47,323 bases of DNA. Source: Thiorhodococcus sp. (GTDB taxonomy: Bacteria > Pseudomonadota > Gammaproteobacteria > Chromatiales > Chromatiaceae). The stretch lies in the NCBI GenBank assembly GCA_029257385.1, contig JARIBS010000129.1, forward strand, positions 1 through 47,323, written 5' to 3'. The notes beneath the pieces were generated by a model. It saw only the letters and a list, made by a program, of their open reading frames with translations, had not been told where the DNA came from and did not search any database. A program made the position numbers and the translations under genes. This document shows positions 1 through 9,936 of the stretch, in pieces (the first letter of the stretch is position 1; each line of letters opens with the position of its first letter).

Positions 1-397
<397 letters not shown>

Positions 398-482
398 ATA
401 ACACCCAAGTGCGTTGCAGCTAAAACGATCCCACCACCCTTATTTAGCCGCTGGCGGATACACCCCCGACAGCGCACCTTTT

Positions 483-599
483 CCCTGGCGGCCATAGAGC
501 ACTGGAACCACCTGATCCCTTCCCGAACTCAGACGTGAAACGGTCCTTCGCCAATGATAGTGTGGGGTCTCCCCATGCAAAAGTCGGTCACCGCCAGGG
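483..599 (+). rRNA. rrf: 5S ribosomal RNA
   Basis: The 117-nt segment begins CCCTGGCGGCC and ends GCCAGGG, so the two ends pair as helix I. The conserved stretches CCGAACTCAGACGTGAAAC and GTGTGGGGTCTCCCCATG of gammaproteobacterial 5S rRNA are present. It is the last gene of the rRNA operon and is followed by a strong terminator. Short reading frames that can be drawn across it are not genes. Confidence 0.97.
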
Positions 600-611
600 C
601 CCCATACCAAA

Positions 612-642
612 CCCCCCGCAGCAGACGCTGCGGGGGGTTTTT
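612..642 (+). terminator. Rho-independent terminator of the rRNA operon
   Basis: A perfect 11-bp GC stem (CCCCCCGCAGC / GCTGCGGGGGG) with a 4-nt AGAC loop is followed directly by TTTTT. It lies 13 nt after the 5S gene, where an rRNA operon should end. Confidence 0.95.
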
Positions 643-845
643 AGTGTGCGTCAGGTTTTTCCGAGAAGAGAGGTGGCCTCACTCAGACACGCGGCTCAGA
701 GCTTTTCTCTGCCGCAAAGCGCTCGAGCCGGTTGAAAATTCCAGCAGGATGTTCGGATCTGTCGAATTCGCCCCAAATGTGTTTCCAGTTACCTTTGTTG
801 TTAGAGTCGAGATCAGGCGTCAGCCAATCGCCATCAGGAGAACGT

Positions 846-1895
846 GTGAACTCACAGCAACCTCCTTTCGCCCCTTCTTCCGGCGACGTTCCAGCCGAGC
901 AATCGCCTCCGGCGCTGATCGACCGTTTCGGCCGCCATGTCACCTATGTTCGCCTGTCGGTCACGGATCGCTGCGATCTGCGCTGCCGCTATTGCATGTC
1001 GGAGAAGATGACCTTCCTGCCGCGCGCGCAGCTGCTTACGCTCGAAGAGACGGCGCGCCTCGGGCGCTGCTTCAGCGAGCTGGGGGTCACTAAGCTGCGC
1101 GTGACTGGTGGCGAGCCGCTGGTGCGCCCCAACGTCATATGGCTGTTCGAGCAGCTTGGCGCGCTCGCGGGCATCCATGATCTCACTCTGACAACCAACG
1201 CGACGCAGCTCGCAAACTATGCTAGCGCACTGAAGGATGCCGGTGTCACGCGCATCAATATCAGTCTGGACACCCTCGACCCCGAGCGTTTTCGCAATAT
1301 CACACGGATCGGCCAGATTGAGCGGACACTCGGCGGGCTGGAAGCCGCCATACGTGTCGGCTTCCAGCGGATCAAGCTCAACGCTGTGGTATTGAAAAAT
1401 CGCAATCACGACGAGGTCGTCGACCTCGTGCGATTCGCCATCGAGCGCGGCATCGACATCAGCTTCATCGAAGAGATGCCGTTGGGCGTAATCGGCGACC
1501 ACGACCGCGCGGAGGCCTATTATTCGAGCGACGAGATTCGCCGCGATCTCGCCGAGTACTTCGAGCTCCTACCGACGATCGACAACACTGGCGGCCCGTC
1601 TAAGTACTTCCGAATCGCCGATGAAGAGACACGTGTCGGCTTCATCTCACCTCACAGTCACAACTTCTGCGGCGACTGCAACCGGGTGCGGGTCACGGCC
1701 CTAGGGCGGCTCTTGCTGTGTCTGGGTCAGGAACACTCGATGGATCTGCGCCGGACGTTGCATGCCAATCCGACGGATGATGCGCGGGTCAAGAAAGCGA
1801 TCGTTGCCGCAATGGATCTCAAGCCCAGTGGCCATAATTTCGATCTCGAAGCCAAGCCCGTGATCTTTCGCCATATGAACATGACCGGAGGCTAA
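846..1895 (+). CDS. moaA: GTP 3',8-cyclase MoaA (molybdenum cofactor biosynthesis)
   Basis: This radical SAM enzyme converts GTP to the cyclic intermediate that MoaC turns into cyclic pyranopterin monophosphate, the first step of Moco synthesis. The N-terminal CxxxCxxC cluster motif is C43, C47 and C50 (TDRCDLRCRYC). The SAM-domain motif VTGGEPLVR follows. The second Fe-S cluster that binds GTP is C275, C278 and C292 with C-x2-C-x13-C spacing. The protein ends in Gly-Gly, as MoaA does and as its activity requires. The reading frame is open from 732, but the GTG at 846 has CAGGAG five bases upstream and gives the usual length (349 residues). No other moa gene is in the window. Confidence 0.95.
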   Translation: MNSQQPPFAPSSGDVPAEQSPPALIDRFGRHVTYVRLSVTDRCDLRCRYCMSEKMTFLPRAQLLTLEETARLGRCFSELGVTKLRVTGGEPLVRPNVIWLFEQLGALAGIHDLTLTTNATQLANYASALKDAGVTRINISLDTLDPERFRNITRIGQIERTLGGLEAAIRVGFQRIKLNAVVLKNRNHDEVVDLVRFAIERGIDISFIEEMPLGVIGDHDRAEAYYSSDEIRRDLAEYFELLPTIDNTGGPSKYFRIADEETRVGFISPHSHNFCGDCNRVRVTALGRLLLCLGQEHSMDLRRTLHANPTDDARVKKAIVAAMDLKPSGHNFDLEAKPVIFRHMNMTGG

Positions 1896-2031
1896 GACGT
1901 AGACCAGCCCGCGCACCCAGATCAGCTCGGCACGCATGAGAGCGAACCAATCCCCTGGCGCTTGAAAATCAGGGTTTAATCTGTGTATGTATGGGTCTTA
2001 TTCGCCAGATAGCGACGGCATAGAGATAGAG

Positions 2032-2610
2032 ATGAAATATTGTAGCAACTGCGGTGCTCCCGTGAGTTTACGTGTTCCGTCCGGGGACAACCGCGAACGT
2101 TATGTCTGCGAGCGCTGCGGGATTATCCATTACCAAAACCCCAAGGTCGTAGTCGGCTGCATCCCCGAATGGGAGGGCCAAATTTTGCTCTGCCGCCGGG
2201 CGATCCAGCCGCGCCATGGACTCTGGACCTTGCCGGCCGGGTTCATGGAGCGCGGTGAGACCACCCGCGAGGGCGCCGTGCGCGAAACACTCGAGGAGGC
2301 CAATGCGCGCGTCGAGATTGGCCGACTCTACAGCTTGTTCAACCTGCCATATGTCGATCAGATCTACATGCTCTTTTGCGCGCGCCTGCTCGATCTCGAC
2401 TTCTCGCCGGGCGAGGAGAGCCTTGAGGTCAGACTGTTCGCCGAGCACGAGATCCCTTGGGACGAACTCGCTTTCCAGACGATCGGGGAATCGCTCAAGC
2501 TCTATTTTCATGACCGCCAAACGGGGCGTCAGGGGATGTATGCGGCTGACATCATTCGCAAGCGGGAAGACGAGCCGCGCGTGCATGTCATCATCCACGG
2601 AGATAGCTAA
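2032..2610 (+). CDS. NUDIX hydrolase with N-terminal zinc ribbon
   Basis: This 192-residue protein hydrolyses a nucleoside diphosphate linked to another moiety; the exact substrate (ADP-ribose, NADH or similar) cannot be read from sequence. The N-terminus is a zinc ribbon with C4, C7, C26 and C29. The Nudix box begins at G70 and contains E76, R84, E85, E88 and E89, which carry the Mg ions; the usual Gly near its end is Asn91. The ATG at 2032 places the zinc ribbon at the very N-terminus, as in relatives; an in-frame ATG at 1987 would add 15 residues. The stop abuts the msrA start exactly, so the two are probably cotranscribed and translationally coupled. Confidence 0.88.
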   Translation: MKYCSNCGAPVSLRVPSGDNRERYVCERCGIIHYQNPKVVVGCIPEWEGQILLCRRAIQPRHGLWTLPAGFMERGETTREGAVRETLEEANARVEIGRLYSLFNLPYVDQIYMLFCARLLDLDFSPGEESLEVRLFAEHEIPWDELAFQTIGESLKLYFHDRQTGRQGMYAADIIRKREDEPRVHVIIHGDS

Positions 2611-3147
2611 ATGGCGATTGAAATAACAACTCTTGGTGGCGGATGCTTTTGGTGTCTGGAAGCGGTCTTTCAGGACCTCAAGGGCGTAGAGTCCGTCGTT
2701 TCCGGATACGCAGGCGGCGCGCGTCCGAGTCCAACCTATCAGCAGGTATGCACTGGAGCGAGCGGTCACGCCGAAGTCGTGCAGGTCAGCTTCGAGAATG
2801 ACCAGATCGATTTCACGACCTTGCTCGAGGTCTTTTTCACCATCCATGACCCGACGACACCCAACCGCCAGGGCGCGGATGTCGGCAGTCAGTACCGCTC
2901 GGTGATCTTCTACCACTCGGATGCCCAGCGCGAAAGCGCCGAACAGATGATCGCCAGGCTGAACGCCGAGCAATGCTGGCCCGATCCAATCGTTACAGAA
3001 CTTGCGCCGGTGCCGGTCTTCTATCCGGCTGAGTCTGGTCATCAGAACTATTATCGTAACAACTCAGGGCAGGGGTATTGTCGGGTCGTCATCTCGCCCA
3101 AGCTCGCGAAGCTGCGGGCGAAGCATGCGGCGTTGTTGCGGGCATGA
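2611..3147 (+). CDS. msrA: Peptide-methionine (S)-S-oxide reductase MsrA
   Basis: MsrA reduces the S form of methionine sulfoxide in proteins and repairs oxidative damage in the cytoplasm. The GGGCFWCLEA motif near the N-terminus holds the catalytic Cys12. The family segments VVSGYAGG and SGHQNYY are present, and 178 residues is a normal length. The ATG follows the NUDIX stop codon with no gap, with GGAG about eight bases upstream inside the preceding gene. Pairing with a NUDIX enzyme suggests a small stress-repair operon, which is inference. Confidence 0.96.
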   Translation: MAIEITTLGGGCFWCLEAVFQDLKGVESVVSGYAGGARPSPTYQQVCTGASGHAEVVQVSFENDQIDFTTLLEVFFTIHDPTTPNRQGADVGSQYRSVIFYHSDAQRESAEQMIARLNAEQCWPDPIVTELAPVPVFYPAESGHQNYYRNNSGQGYCRVVISPKLAKLRAKHAALLRA

Positions 3148-3330
3148 GGCGGGGACGCTGGCTCTGTCGCACTCAGCGTTCGCTGTGTACGGGGAGTGGG
3201 TCGTCGTCGGCGGTCTGAAGAGGCTTCCCCCATTAGAGGCTTGGCATCGCCTTCAATTACGATTGCGCTAATCCAAACAAATATACAAGCAGACTGCTGC
3301 CCGAACGCCGCTCGTCACAGTATCTCTGAA

Positions 3331-6300
3331 CTACTCGAAGCGCTCGTCCCGTATATGTTCGCGCGTGCGCTCTTGCTCGATCTCCGTCCGCAGATCTCGA
3401 TCGAGCCGCTGGGTCGATTGTCTGATTCCTGGATCTGAGTCTTCCAGAAACTGGCTGACCAGTGAGCACCGCTGCTCAAGGATCGCTGTCAGTGAGCCAG
3501 ACCATGAATTCGGACGGATACGCTCAATGACCAGGGTTTGAAATACGGACTGCCGGTCGGGTGCCGATTCAAGCAAAGCCAAGGCGATCTCACTCCAGCC
3601 GCTTGCGCCAGTTTCTTCATCTCTGTCGAACAGAGGGACGACTGCTGCAAGTCGCAGATAACCAGTCTCGGGCTCCTGCTCTGCCCACTGGAGCAAAATC
3701 GCAGGCGGAACTTTGCCGAGCGGGTTGCGATAGGTACCAACAAACTGATCGACGACATTGGCCCAATGCTTCGCGTCGTCTTCCAGCCAGCAGTTCAAGG
3801 CGACATGCGGATGCAACTCCAGCAGGCACTCCACCAACTCGTCGAGTTCCTGTAAGTTTCGGCGCCAATCTCTGGCGGTATCACGAACCCGCTCGCATAG
3901 CGCCTGTGCGTCCGAAGCCATGTGGGAACCGGTCAGACATAGCTCCGCGATCTTTCGCAGCTTGTAATCGACGTTTTGCTTGGCATCCTCCAGCGGATAG
4001 CCCAAGAGCAATTGCCGCCCGCAATCAAGCAATGTTGAATCCCAGGGCAGTTGATCATCCTCTGGCGAAGAACCGAAATACATCGAGAGGATCTCTACCG
4101 CCACGTCGTAACCTTCGGCCTGTTCGGCAAGGGTAAGCAGCAGGCGGCCTAACTCGGTCGGCGGGACACCTTCAATGACTTGACGATTGTATGCAAGTGT
4201 TAAGTAGTTTCGGGACGGTGATAAACCTACTTCAAGCGCGGCCAGCAGCCGTCGGATGCCAGCCTGGTCGACTCCAACCGCCATTTGCAGATGGGGAAAC
4301 ACCGGACCGAGGTCGCGGTCGCTCATCGCGTCGTCCAAGAAGCGGTCGACCGATGGTCGATGCGCTGCGGCGGCACCCTCCAGGAAACCGCAGAGCAGCG
4401 CGACGTTGCGCTTGTCCGGATCACAACCGCTGAACCGCTCGCGCAAGTCCGCCCAGCAGGCATCAATGTTCGAAGCGCCCCAAGCGAGTCCTTGTCCAAA
4501 CCAGTGAGCTTGGTAAGCGGACGGACCGAATAGCTCAGGCCAACAGCGCTCAAATGGTGCGGAGTCTTGCGCGCACTGTCGCCCCAGCTCGCGAGCTTCC
4601 TCGACCAGTGCTTCCATGATCTCCTGATGGCGACCGACAATCGGTTGATCTCCCTGCTCGCGGTTGCCAGGCTTTCCGGCAGTCTCTTCCCCATCCTCCC
4701 AGAGCGCGAGTCGGGAAAACTCGTGGGCAGGAATCAGCACATAGCTGCGTAGTCGCCCCTCGACGCCGACGGGGGCCAGGCGCTCTCTCAAAGACTCCAG
4801 CCGGGTGATCAGACTGGCTTCCATACGCTTGGCTTCCAGACGCTTGGCATCAATCGCCAGTGTCCGACGAACCGCGAGCCAGCCTTCCGGCCAATAGTCA
4901 GCCTCGCCGACCGACGACGCTGTCTGTTCCAACTGATCATGAACACAACCGACTGACCAGAGTTCGCGGAATGTGTCGGCGAGCATCGAACGCGCTGCGG
5001 CCTTCTCAGGCGAATCCGACAGTGCCAGACACCGGGCAATCGCGAGGGCGCCGCCGAACCACTCTTCACAGTCGGCGGTGTTCCTGGGTCGCCAGCCGTC
5101 ATCGACGGGACGCCCTCCGAATGAGAAGTCGTGGGAGCTGTAGAGTTGGCGGGAGCGCAGCATACCGCGCAGAGCGACCAAGCCAGTATCCCGTGCCGCT
5201 TGATCTGGAGCCGATAGGAGTTCTTCGAGCACCGCGATTCGCTCCCGTGGACCGGCGGCAGTTCCAGACAGCACGGGCCAGAACAGCTCCTCCAGGTAGC
5301 GGCTGTCCTGGGTGCTGGTATTCTCGACTAGCTCCGCTTGAACGAAGCGCGCCAGGATCAGGGCCGCACGACGGAAATGCTCCGGGAACCAAGCCAGCTT
5401 GCGCAGGAGCGTCATCAACCGGTGGCGCTGGTGCAGTTGTCCGGACCTGAGTTCCTCCGGCTCGCAATCCATCGCGACCTGCGCGATCAGATCGAGCACG
5501 GCTGCTGGTAGCACCGGCGCGAGAAACGCGACCAGATCCATCCGCAGATCGTTGTAGCTGTTGACGATGCGGTGAAGATTGGACAGCGGTCCGTCTCGGG
5601 TCAGCCAGGCTTTTGCGATACGTTGCGCCTCTGGGGAGTCGTGCAAGTAGCTGAGTCGGTGCGCGAACGACTTCCGCAACCGGCTGTGTTGCCAGAAGGC
5701 GTCAGCGATCTCGAGCGCGGGGAGGTTGGCGAGCGCGCGCTGGGCGAGCCAGTTCGCGAGTGGCTGGGGGAGGATCGCCCTCCATTGGCCACGCGATTGA
5801 ATGATATCGCGTCGACTAAGCTCAGCGACCGTCCGCTGAAGGACTCGCATGTCGAGGCCGCCGATCCGGGCGAGCACGGGAAGCTCAGCCAGGTCGCCCT
5901 GAGCGGTCTCTCCATCGAAAGAGTAGACGAGGGCCAAGATTTCGGCGGCCCGCAACAGGTCATCGTTCTCTCCTCTCCTTTGATGAAATAGGCGTTGGAA
6001 AAGCGATTCATCGGCGAGATCGGTCAGATTAACGTCCTGCGGCCCATTCTGTGCACTGTCAGCGATGAGGAGCGCGATGCGGGCATTGCCGTCCGAGAAT
6101 TGTGCAATGCGCTGGCTAACAATCTGGGGTAAAGCTGGGAAGCGGCGTTCAAGAAGCTCTCGCATGACCCCTTCGGAAGCAGTCTGCAAGCGGAAGACAT
6201 CAGTGCCTTCTAGCTTCTCGTCGCGGATATCCAGGTCGACCGTGATCAGGCTGAGGTAACCACTGGGCGAGCTGCATTTCGGTGCGATGGCGTCGTGGGT

Positions 6301-7254
6301 TCCGCGTGGGCAGTTGTCCAGCAGCAGGATAGCGCGTCTTCTTTCCGCGTTGAGCTGGACGGCGAGCTGGCTAGTGCTGGGCTCTGGTCGCTCGTGCCCG
6401 ACGTCTGCGTAGATGGCGAGAGCGGGATCGAGCGGCTGGTTTCCGATGCGTGAGTCGAAGAGCGCCTCAAGCAGCCGGGTCTTCCCGGTGCCAGACAGCC
6501 CGGTCAGCCTGACGATGCCGCCAGGCGAGGCGAGTCGGGCGCGCAGGCGTGTGATCCCTTCGATGACTGAGAGCAGACCACCTTGCGGATGCGTCTGATC
6601 ACTCAGGCGGGCGGTCTCGTCGATGATGTATGAATCATCTGAATCCTCCGGAGCATGGGACCAATTACCGTGAGGAAGCCACCCAGGAAGAGACTGGCCA
6701 AGCTGCGCTCGAACCCAAAGCACTTCACCCGGATACTCGTTGACCCAATCCGCCATACGCGTGCGGTCGTAAAAATCGGTCTGCAGATCGTTGGGGCTGG
6801 GAAGATCTGCGACTGCGTCACGCATGGCTTGACGTCGAGCAGCGAGCGCCGAGTCGGTTGTGGAGCCTTTGGAGCTGACGATGACATAGGCGCCGCTTTG
6901 GTCAGCCAGGGCGCGGATGCTCGGCCGCAGACCTGGAGGGCTATCGCCTGATTGCCCCAGCAGCCGCATCTCCTTGGCGATCTTACCTGCTGGCATGTCA
7001 TCCGCTTTGGCCTGGAAGCCTGTGTGGGGCTTAGGGATGAAGCCACGGATCTCTGTGTCGGCGGGGAGTTCGACACGGACATCGATTCCTCCGTCGGCGG
7101 CGATCTGGTTGCCGCCATAAAGCACTGCGCTGAGCGGTAACCCTCTGCATCTCAAATCGGCTTGGCACAGCCGAGCAATGAGAAGCCGAAGGCGCTCATC
7201 GTCGAGGTCCGCGATGTGCTCTGGTGTGATATCGAAGAGGGTATGTTGTGACAT
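3331..7254 (-). CDS. Large P-loop NTPase with N-terminal nuclease-like domain; candidate STAND antiviral protein
   Basis: I do not recognise a named gene. The 1307-residue protein has three parts. Residues ~30-150 contain GGIDVRVE (Asp57) followed by GFQAKADDM (Gln81, Lys83), the D...QxK pattern of Mrr-like PD-(D/E)xK nucleases. Residues ~230-420 form a P-loop NTPase with Walker A GLSGTGKT (252-259) and Walker B-like AILLLDN (308-314), then a GNARIALLIA segment where STAND ATPases have a sensor helix. Roughly 430-1307 is an all-helical leucine/arginine-rich region suggesting a repeat sensor. Nuclease-STAND-repeat order is that of Avs (AVAST) phage sensors, but it is shorter than most and the subtype is unclear. 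The ATG at 7254 is preferred; an upstream TTG at 7275 would add seven residues. It is a lone gene, and base composition looks like its neighbours. Regulation is not visible. Confidence 0.72.
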   Translation of the reverse strand: MSQHTLFDITPEHIADLDDERLRLLIARLCQADLRCRGLPLSAVLYGGNQIAADGGIDVRVELPADTEIRGFIPKPHTGFQAKADDMPAGKIAKEMRLLGQSGDSPPGLRPSIRALADQSGAYVIVSSKGSTTDSALAARRQAMRDAVADLPSPNDLQTDFYDRTRMADWVNEYPGEVLWVRAQLGQSLPGWLPHGNWSHAPEDSDDSYIIDETARLSDQTHPQGGLLSVIEGITRLRARLASPGGIVRLTGLSGTGKTRLLEALFDSRIGNQPLDPALAIYADVGHERPEPSTSQLAVQLNAERRRAILLLDNCPRGTHDAIAPKCSSPSGYLSLITVDLDIRDEKLEGTDVFRLQTASEGVMRELLERRFPALPQIVSQRIAQFSDGNARIALLIADSAQNGPQDVNLTDLADESLFQRLFHQRRGENDDLLRAAEILALVYSFDGETAQGDLAELPVLARIGGLDMRVLQRTVAELSRRDIIQSRGQWRAILPQPLANWLAQRALANLPALEIADAFWQHSRLRKSFAHRLSYLHDSPEAQRIAKAWLTRDGPLSNLHRIVNSYNDLRMDLVAFLAPVLPAAVLDLIAQVAMDCEPEELRSGQLHQRHRLMTLLRKLAWFPEHFRRAALILARFVQAELVENTSTQDSRYLEELFWPVLSGTAAGPRERIAVLEELLSAPDQAARDTGLVALRGMLRSRQLYSSHDFSFGGRPVDDGWRPRNTADCEEWFGGALAIARCLALSDSPEKAAARSMLADTFRELWSVGCVHDQLEQTASSVGEADYWPEGWLAVRRTLAIDAKRLEAKRMEASLITRLESLRERLAPVGVEGRLRSYVLIPAHEFSRLALWEDGEETAGKPGNREQGDQPIVGRHQEIMEALVEEARELGRQCAQDSAPFERCWPELFGPSAYQAHWFGQGLAWGASNIDACWADLRERFSGCDPDKRNVALLCGFLEGAAAAHRPSVDRFLDDAMSDRDLGPVFPHLQMAVGVDQAGIRRLLAALEVGLSPSRNYLTLAYNRQVIEGVPPTELGRLLLTLAEQAEGYDVAVEILSMYFGSSPEDDQLPWDSTLLDCGRQLLLGYPLEDAKQNVDYKLRKIAELCLTGSHMASDAQALCERVRDTARDWRRNLQELDELVECLLELHPHVALNCWLEDDAKHWANVVDQFVGTYRNPLGKVPPAILLQWAEQEPETGYLRLAAVVPLFDRDEETGASGWSEIALALLESAPDRQSVFQTLVIERIRPNSWSGSLTAILEQRCSLVSQFLEDSDPGIRQSTQRLDRDLRTEIEQERTREHIRDERFE

Positions 7255-7463
7255 CTGGTCGACTGTCCCTATCAAATCCGCTCAAGCAAGATCCAGAGCG
7301 AACCCCGCCAGGAATGGGTTCTCCAGACACAAGGAACCCAGCAGGCGATTATCCCGCATATCCTCGGTGAGCAGTCGCGTCCAGCAAGCCTAGATCATGG
7401 TGCACCCGTCGCGCAGATTGGCATCCTCCCACCCAGAGCGGCCGGGCTTGCCGCGCAACGCGC

Positions 7464-9794
7464 TCAATCCCAGTTCAAAGCCCCGCCGGTCTGATACTCC
7501 GTAACCCGAGTCTCGAAGAAATTCTTCTCCTTCTTCAGATCGAGCACTTCAGACATCCAGGGGAAGGGGTTGCCAACGCCTGGATACTGTTCCGCGAGGC
7601 CGATCTGGGCGCAGCGCCGGTTGGCGATGAATTGCAGATACTCCTCGAACATCGGCGCATTCAGCCCGAGCACCCCGCGCGGCATGGTGTCGTGGGCATA
7701 TTTGGCTTCCAGCTCGACGGCGTCCCTGATCATATCCACCAGCTCCTGCTTGAAGCTCGGTGTCCACAACTGCGGGTTCTCAATCTTGATCTGATTGATA
7801 ACATCGATGCCGAAGTTCATGTGCATGGAATTTCCGGTCACGGAAACCGCCCGGTTGCGCCGAGTCAGCACGTAACCGGAATCGACTTCGACGCCATAGA
7901 CCATTGTGGTTCCCGAGATTTTTTCTTTCCTGACGCAGCCGCCTTGGGTATGGGCTAATTCGGTCGTTATGTGCAGGCGGTAGTAATCGCTATAGGTTTC
8001 CTGGCGCTCGTCAGGAACAACGGTGAAACAGGTGCGATATCCGGCCAATGCTGCGATAGCCTGCACCAGATCCACATTCTCATGGGAGGTACTCCCATAC
8101 GTGATGCGGTAGGTCGGCGAATCCTGGACCACATGCCCATCCCATTGGGAAACTTCATCAATGAAATCGACGCACCATTGATGATCGACCTCTTGCAAAT
8201 CGACCCACTCAGAAAACTTCTTATGCGTTTTTTCGGTCGGATACTTCACATAAAATAATGCATTGCCATTCTCTTGCACCGTTTCTGTCGCGTCGAGCGA
8301 TAAGCTCTTCACCAACCATCTCAGGCGCTCTATTTTCCGCGTTTTCTTAAAGTTGAAAGAAATGCCCAGGCATCCCGTGTGCTGACCATTTCGGTATCCA
8401 GTATTTTGGATCGTACCGTCAGCCTGTATAGCGATCAAAAACCGTTCGTCAAGCGATAGCACCCTATTATCGCCGATCTTTAGGCCAGCATTGATGAACT
8501 TGCAATAGGGGTTGGGCGTGGCATCTTTTGCGGCGATGACCTTGAGTTGACCGGACTTCGTGCGGTAGAGAACACGGTGGTTTTCGCTCACACATTGGTC
8601 GACGTGCCCTTGTTGATTTGAAAACCGATAGGTCGTTTCCACGAGGGTCTTACTGAGCTGCGTGGGGTGGGTAAAGCTGATGTTACCGTCTTCGTGGTAT
8701 TGCGCGATCTGTGTGGCGTTATTGACATCGGCCACGTTGAGCCAGCCGGTTGGAGTCAGGAGTTCGGTGTGCGCGTCGAAACACTCATCGCGCAGGATGT
8801 ATTGGAACTGCTCGGCCGTGCCGGTCATCTTGTTGCGCCGCCCCATGCTGAGGATCTGCACGAAGCCCACGTAGAAGAAGATGCCCTCGAAGATGACATA
8901 GAAGGCGACCAGCTCGCGCAGTAGCTTCTGGTCATTCTCAAGCGTGCCGGTGTTGAAATGCGGGTCGGCCAGAAACTGAGTATAGGGCAGCGCCCACTCG
9001 GTTTTGCGCGCGACCGAGGGCACTTCGCGATACATGTTGAATATCTCGCCCTCGTCTAGCCCCAGGCTCTCGACGACGTACTGATAGGCGTGGGTGTGCA
9101 GCGCCTCCTCGAAGGCTTGGCGCAACAGGTACTGGCGGCACTCTGGGTTGGTGATGTGACGATAGACCGCCAGCACCAGATTGTTCGCGACCAGCGAGTC
9201 CGCAGTCGAGAAGAACCCCAGATTGCGCTTGATGATGGTGCGCTCGTCTTCGCTGAGACCATTAGGGTCTTTCCAGAGGGCGATGTCCGCGTTCATGTTG
9301 ATTTCCTGCGGCATCCAGTGGTTGGCGCAGGCGTCGAGGTATTTCTGCCAGGCCCAGTCGTACTTGAAGGGCACGAGCTGATTGAGGTCGGCATGACAGT
9401 TGATGATCTTTTTGTCGTCCACGCGCACGCGCCCAGCACCCATCTCCAGATGCTCCAGGCCGGTTGCGCCACCCGCGACGGGCGTCGACTCGTGTTGATC
9501 ACTGTTGGCGGCAGAAGCCGGCATTGGGATCAGTGTGTCCTTGATCGGCAGTGTCGTCTGCGGGGTCGCGTGCGAGACCTCGAAGGGGTTCGGGTCAACG
9601 ACCGGTGCGGCACCGGCGGTCGCCATAAGCGCCGCGTTGCCGACGAGTCCCTGACCGGGTCTGACAGGCGTATTCGTATGCTGTGGCGCGGCTCCCTCGC
9701 GGTGATCGACGTTAGCCCCCAGGGGCGGCGTGTCCGCCGCCTGACGGTGCGATGGCGAGTTGGCCGTGGCGAGTGGGTCGTCCCAGTTCAGCAT
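7464..9794 (-). CDS. nrdB: Class I ribonucleotide reductase small subunit NrdB, with in-frame intein
   Basis: NrdB holds the diiron-tyrosyl radical centre used by NrdA to make deoxyribonucleotides. In the 776-residue precursor the ligands appear to be Asp199, Glu230, His233, Glu303, Glu337 and His658, with radical Tyr237. Spacing of Asp199, Glu230, His233 and Tyr237 matches E. coli D84, E115, H118 and Y122. Residues 338-655 are an intein inserted between Glu337 and Ser656, inside the last E-S-x-H ligand motif, so the enzyme is inactive until splicing. The mature protein is 458 residues. Residues 1-115 form a Pro/Ala-rich, probably disordered extension not seen in E. coli NrdB. Both ends carry LNWD (residues 2-5 and the last four). 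nrdA is not in the window. NrdR-type operators lie ~140 bp upstream. Confidence 0.95.
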   Translation of the reverse strand: MLNWDDPLATANSPSHRQAADTPPLGANVDHREGAAPQHTNTPVRPGQGLVGNAALMATAGAAPVVDPNPFEVSHATPQTTLPIKDTLIPMPASAANSDQHESTPVAGGATGLEHLEMGAGRVRVDDKKIINCHADLNQLVPFKYDWAWQKYLDACANHWMPQEINMNADIALWKDPNGLSEDERTIIKRNLGFFSTADSLVANNLVLAVYRHITNPECRQYLLRQAFEEALHTHAYQYVVESLGLDEGEIFNMYREVPSVARKTEWALPYTQFLADPHFNTGTLENDQKLLRELVAFYVIFEGIFFYVGFVQILSMGRRNKMTGTAEQFQYILRDECFDAHTELLTPTGWLNVADVNNATQIAQYHEDGNISFTHPTQLSKTLVETTYRFSNQQGHVDQCVSENHRVLYRTKSGQLKVIAAKDATPNPYCKFINAGLKIGDNRVLSLDERFLIAIQADGTIQNTGYRNGQHTGCLGISFNFKKTRKIERLRWLVKSLSLDATETVQENGNALFYVKYPTEKTHKKFSEWVDLQEVDHQWCVDFIDEVSQWDGHVVQDSPTYRITYGSTSHENVDLVQAIAALAGYRTCFTVVPDERQETYSDYYRLHITTELAHTQGGCVRKEKISGTTMVYGVEVDSGYVLTRRNRAVSVTGNSMHMNFGIDVINQIKIENPQLWTPSFKQELVDMIRDAVELEAKYAHDTMPRGVLGLNAPMFEEYLQFIANRRCAQIGLAEQYPGVGNPFPWMSEVLDLKKEKNFFETRVTEYQTGGALNWD
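7830..8783 (-). mobile_element. Intein with LAGLIDADG-type homing endonuclease region in NrdB
   Basis: This is a 318-residue insertion (Cys338 to Asn655 of the precursor). It starts with [14 protein letters not shown] (splicing block A, Cys nucleophile), has VSENHRVLY (block B His), and ends [11 protein letters not shown]...AVSVTGN followed by Ser (blocks F and G). The terminal Asn is preceded by Gly instead of the usual His. The middle has two degenerate LAGLIDADG-like segments, [10 protein letters not shown] and [10 protein letters not shown], so it is larger than a mini-intein. Sampled lines of the central part have 45-53% GC against 65% in the host coding sequence, consistent with horizontal arrival. 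Endonuclease activity cannot be judged. Confidence 0.93.
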
Positions 9795-9936
9795 GGTGGT
9801 CGGTCCTCAATAGGTCAGTTGTGGAAGGCTGTTCTCCGCCCACCGGGAGCACTCAAGCAGGACGCGACTAAGTTGTCATGACGCCCGACTTTTCGCACGG
9901 AAGTCTAGAGTATTTGTCGTGAAAGTCTAGCGCTTA

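Noticed and set aside
7255-7463. Possible remnant peptide (minus strand, ending ENPFLAGFALDLA) just upstream of the STAND-like gene
   Set aside because: Only about 35 codons between stops with no supported start; too short to call a gene or a pseudogene.
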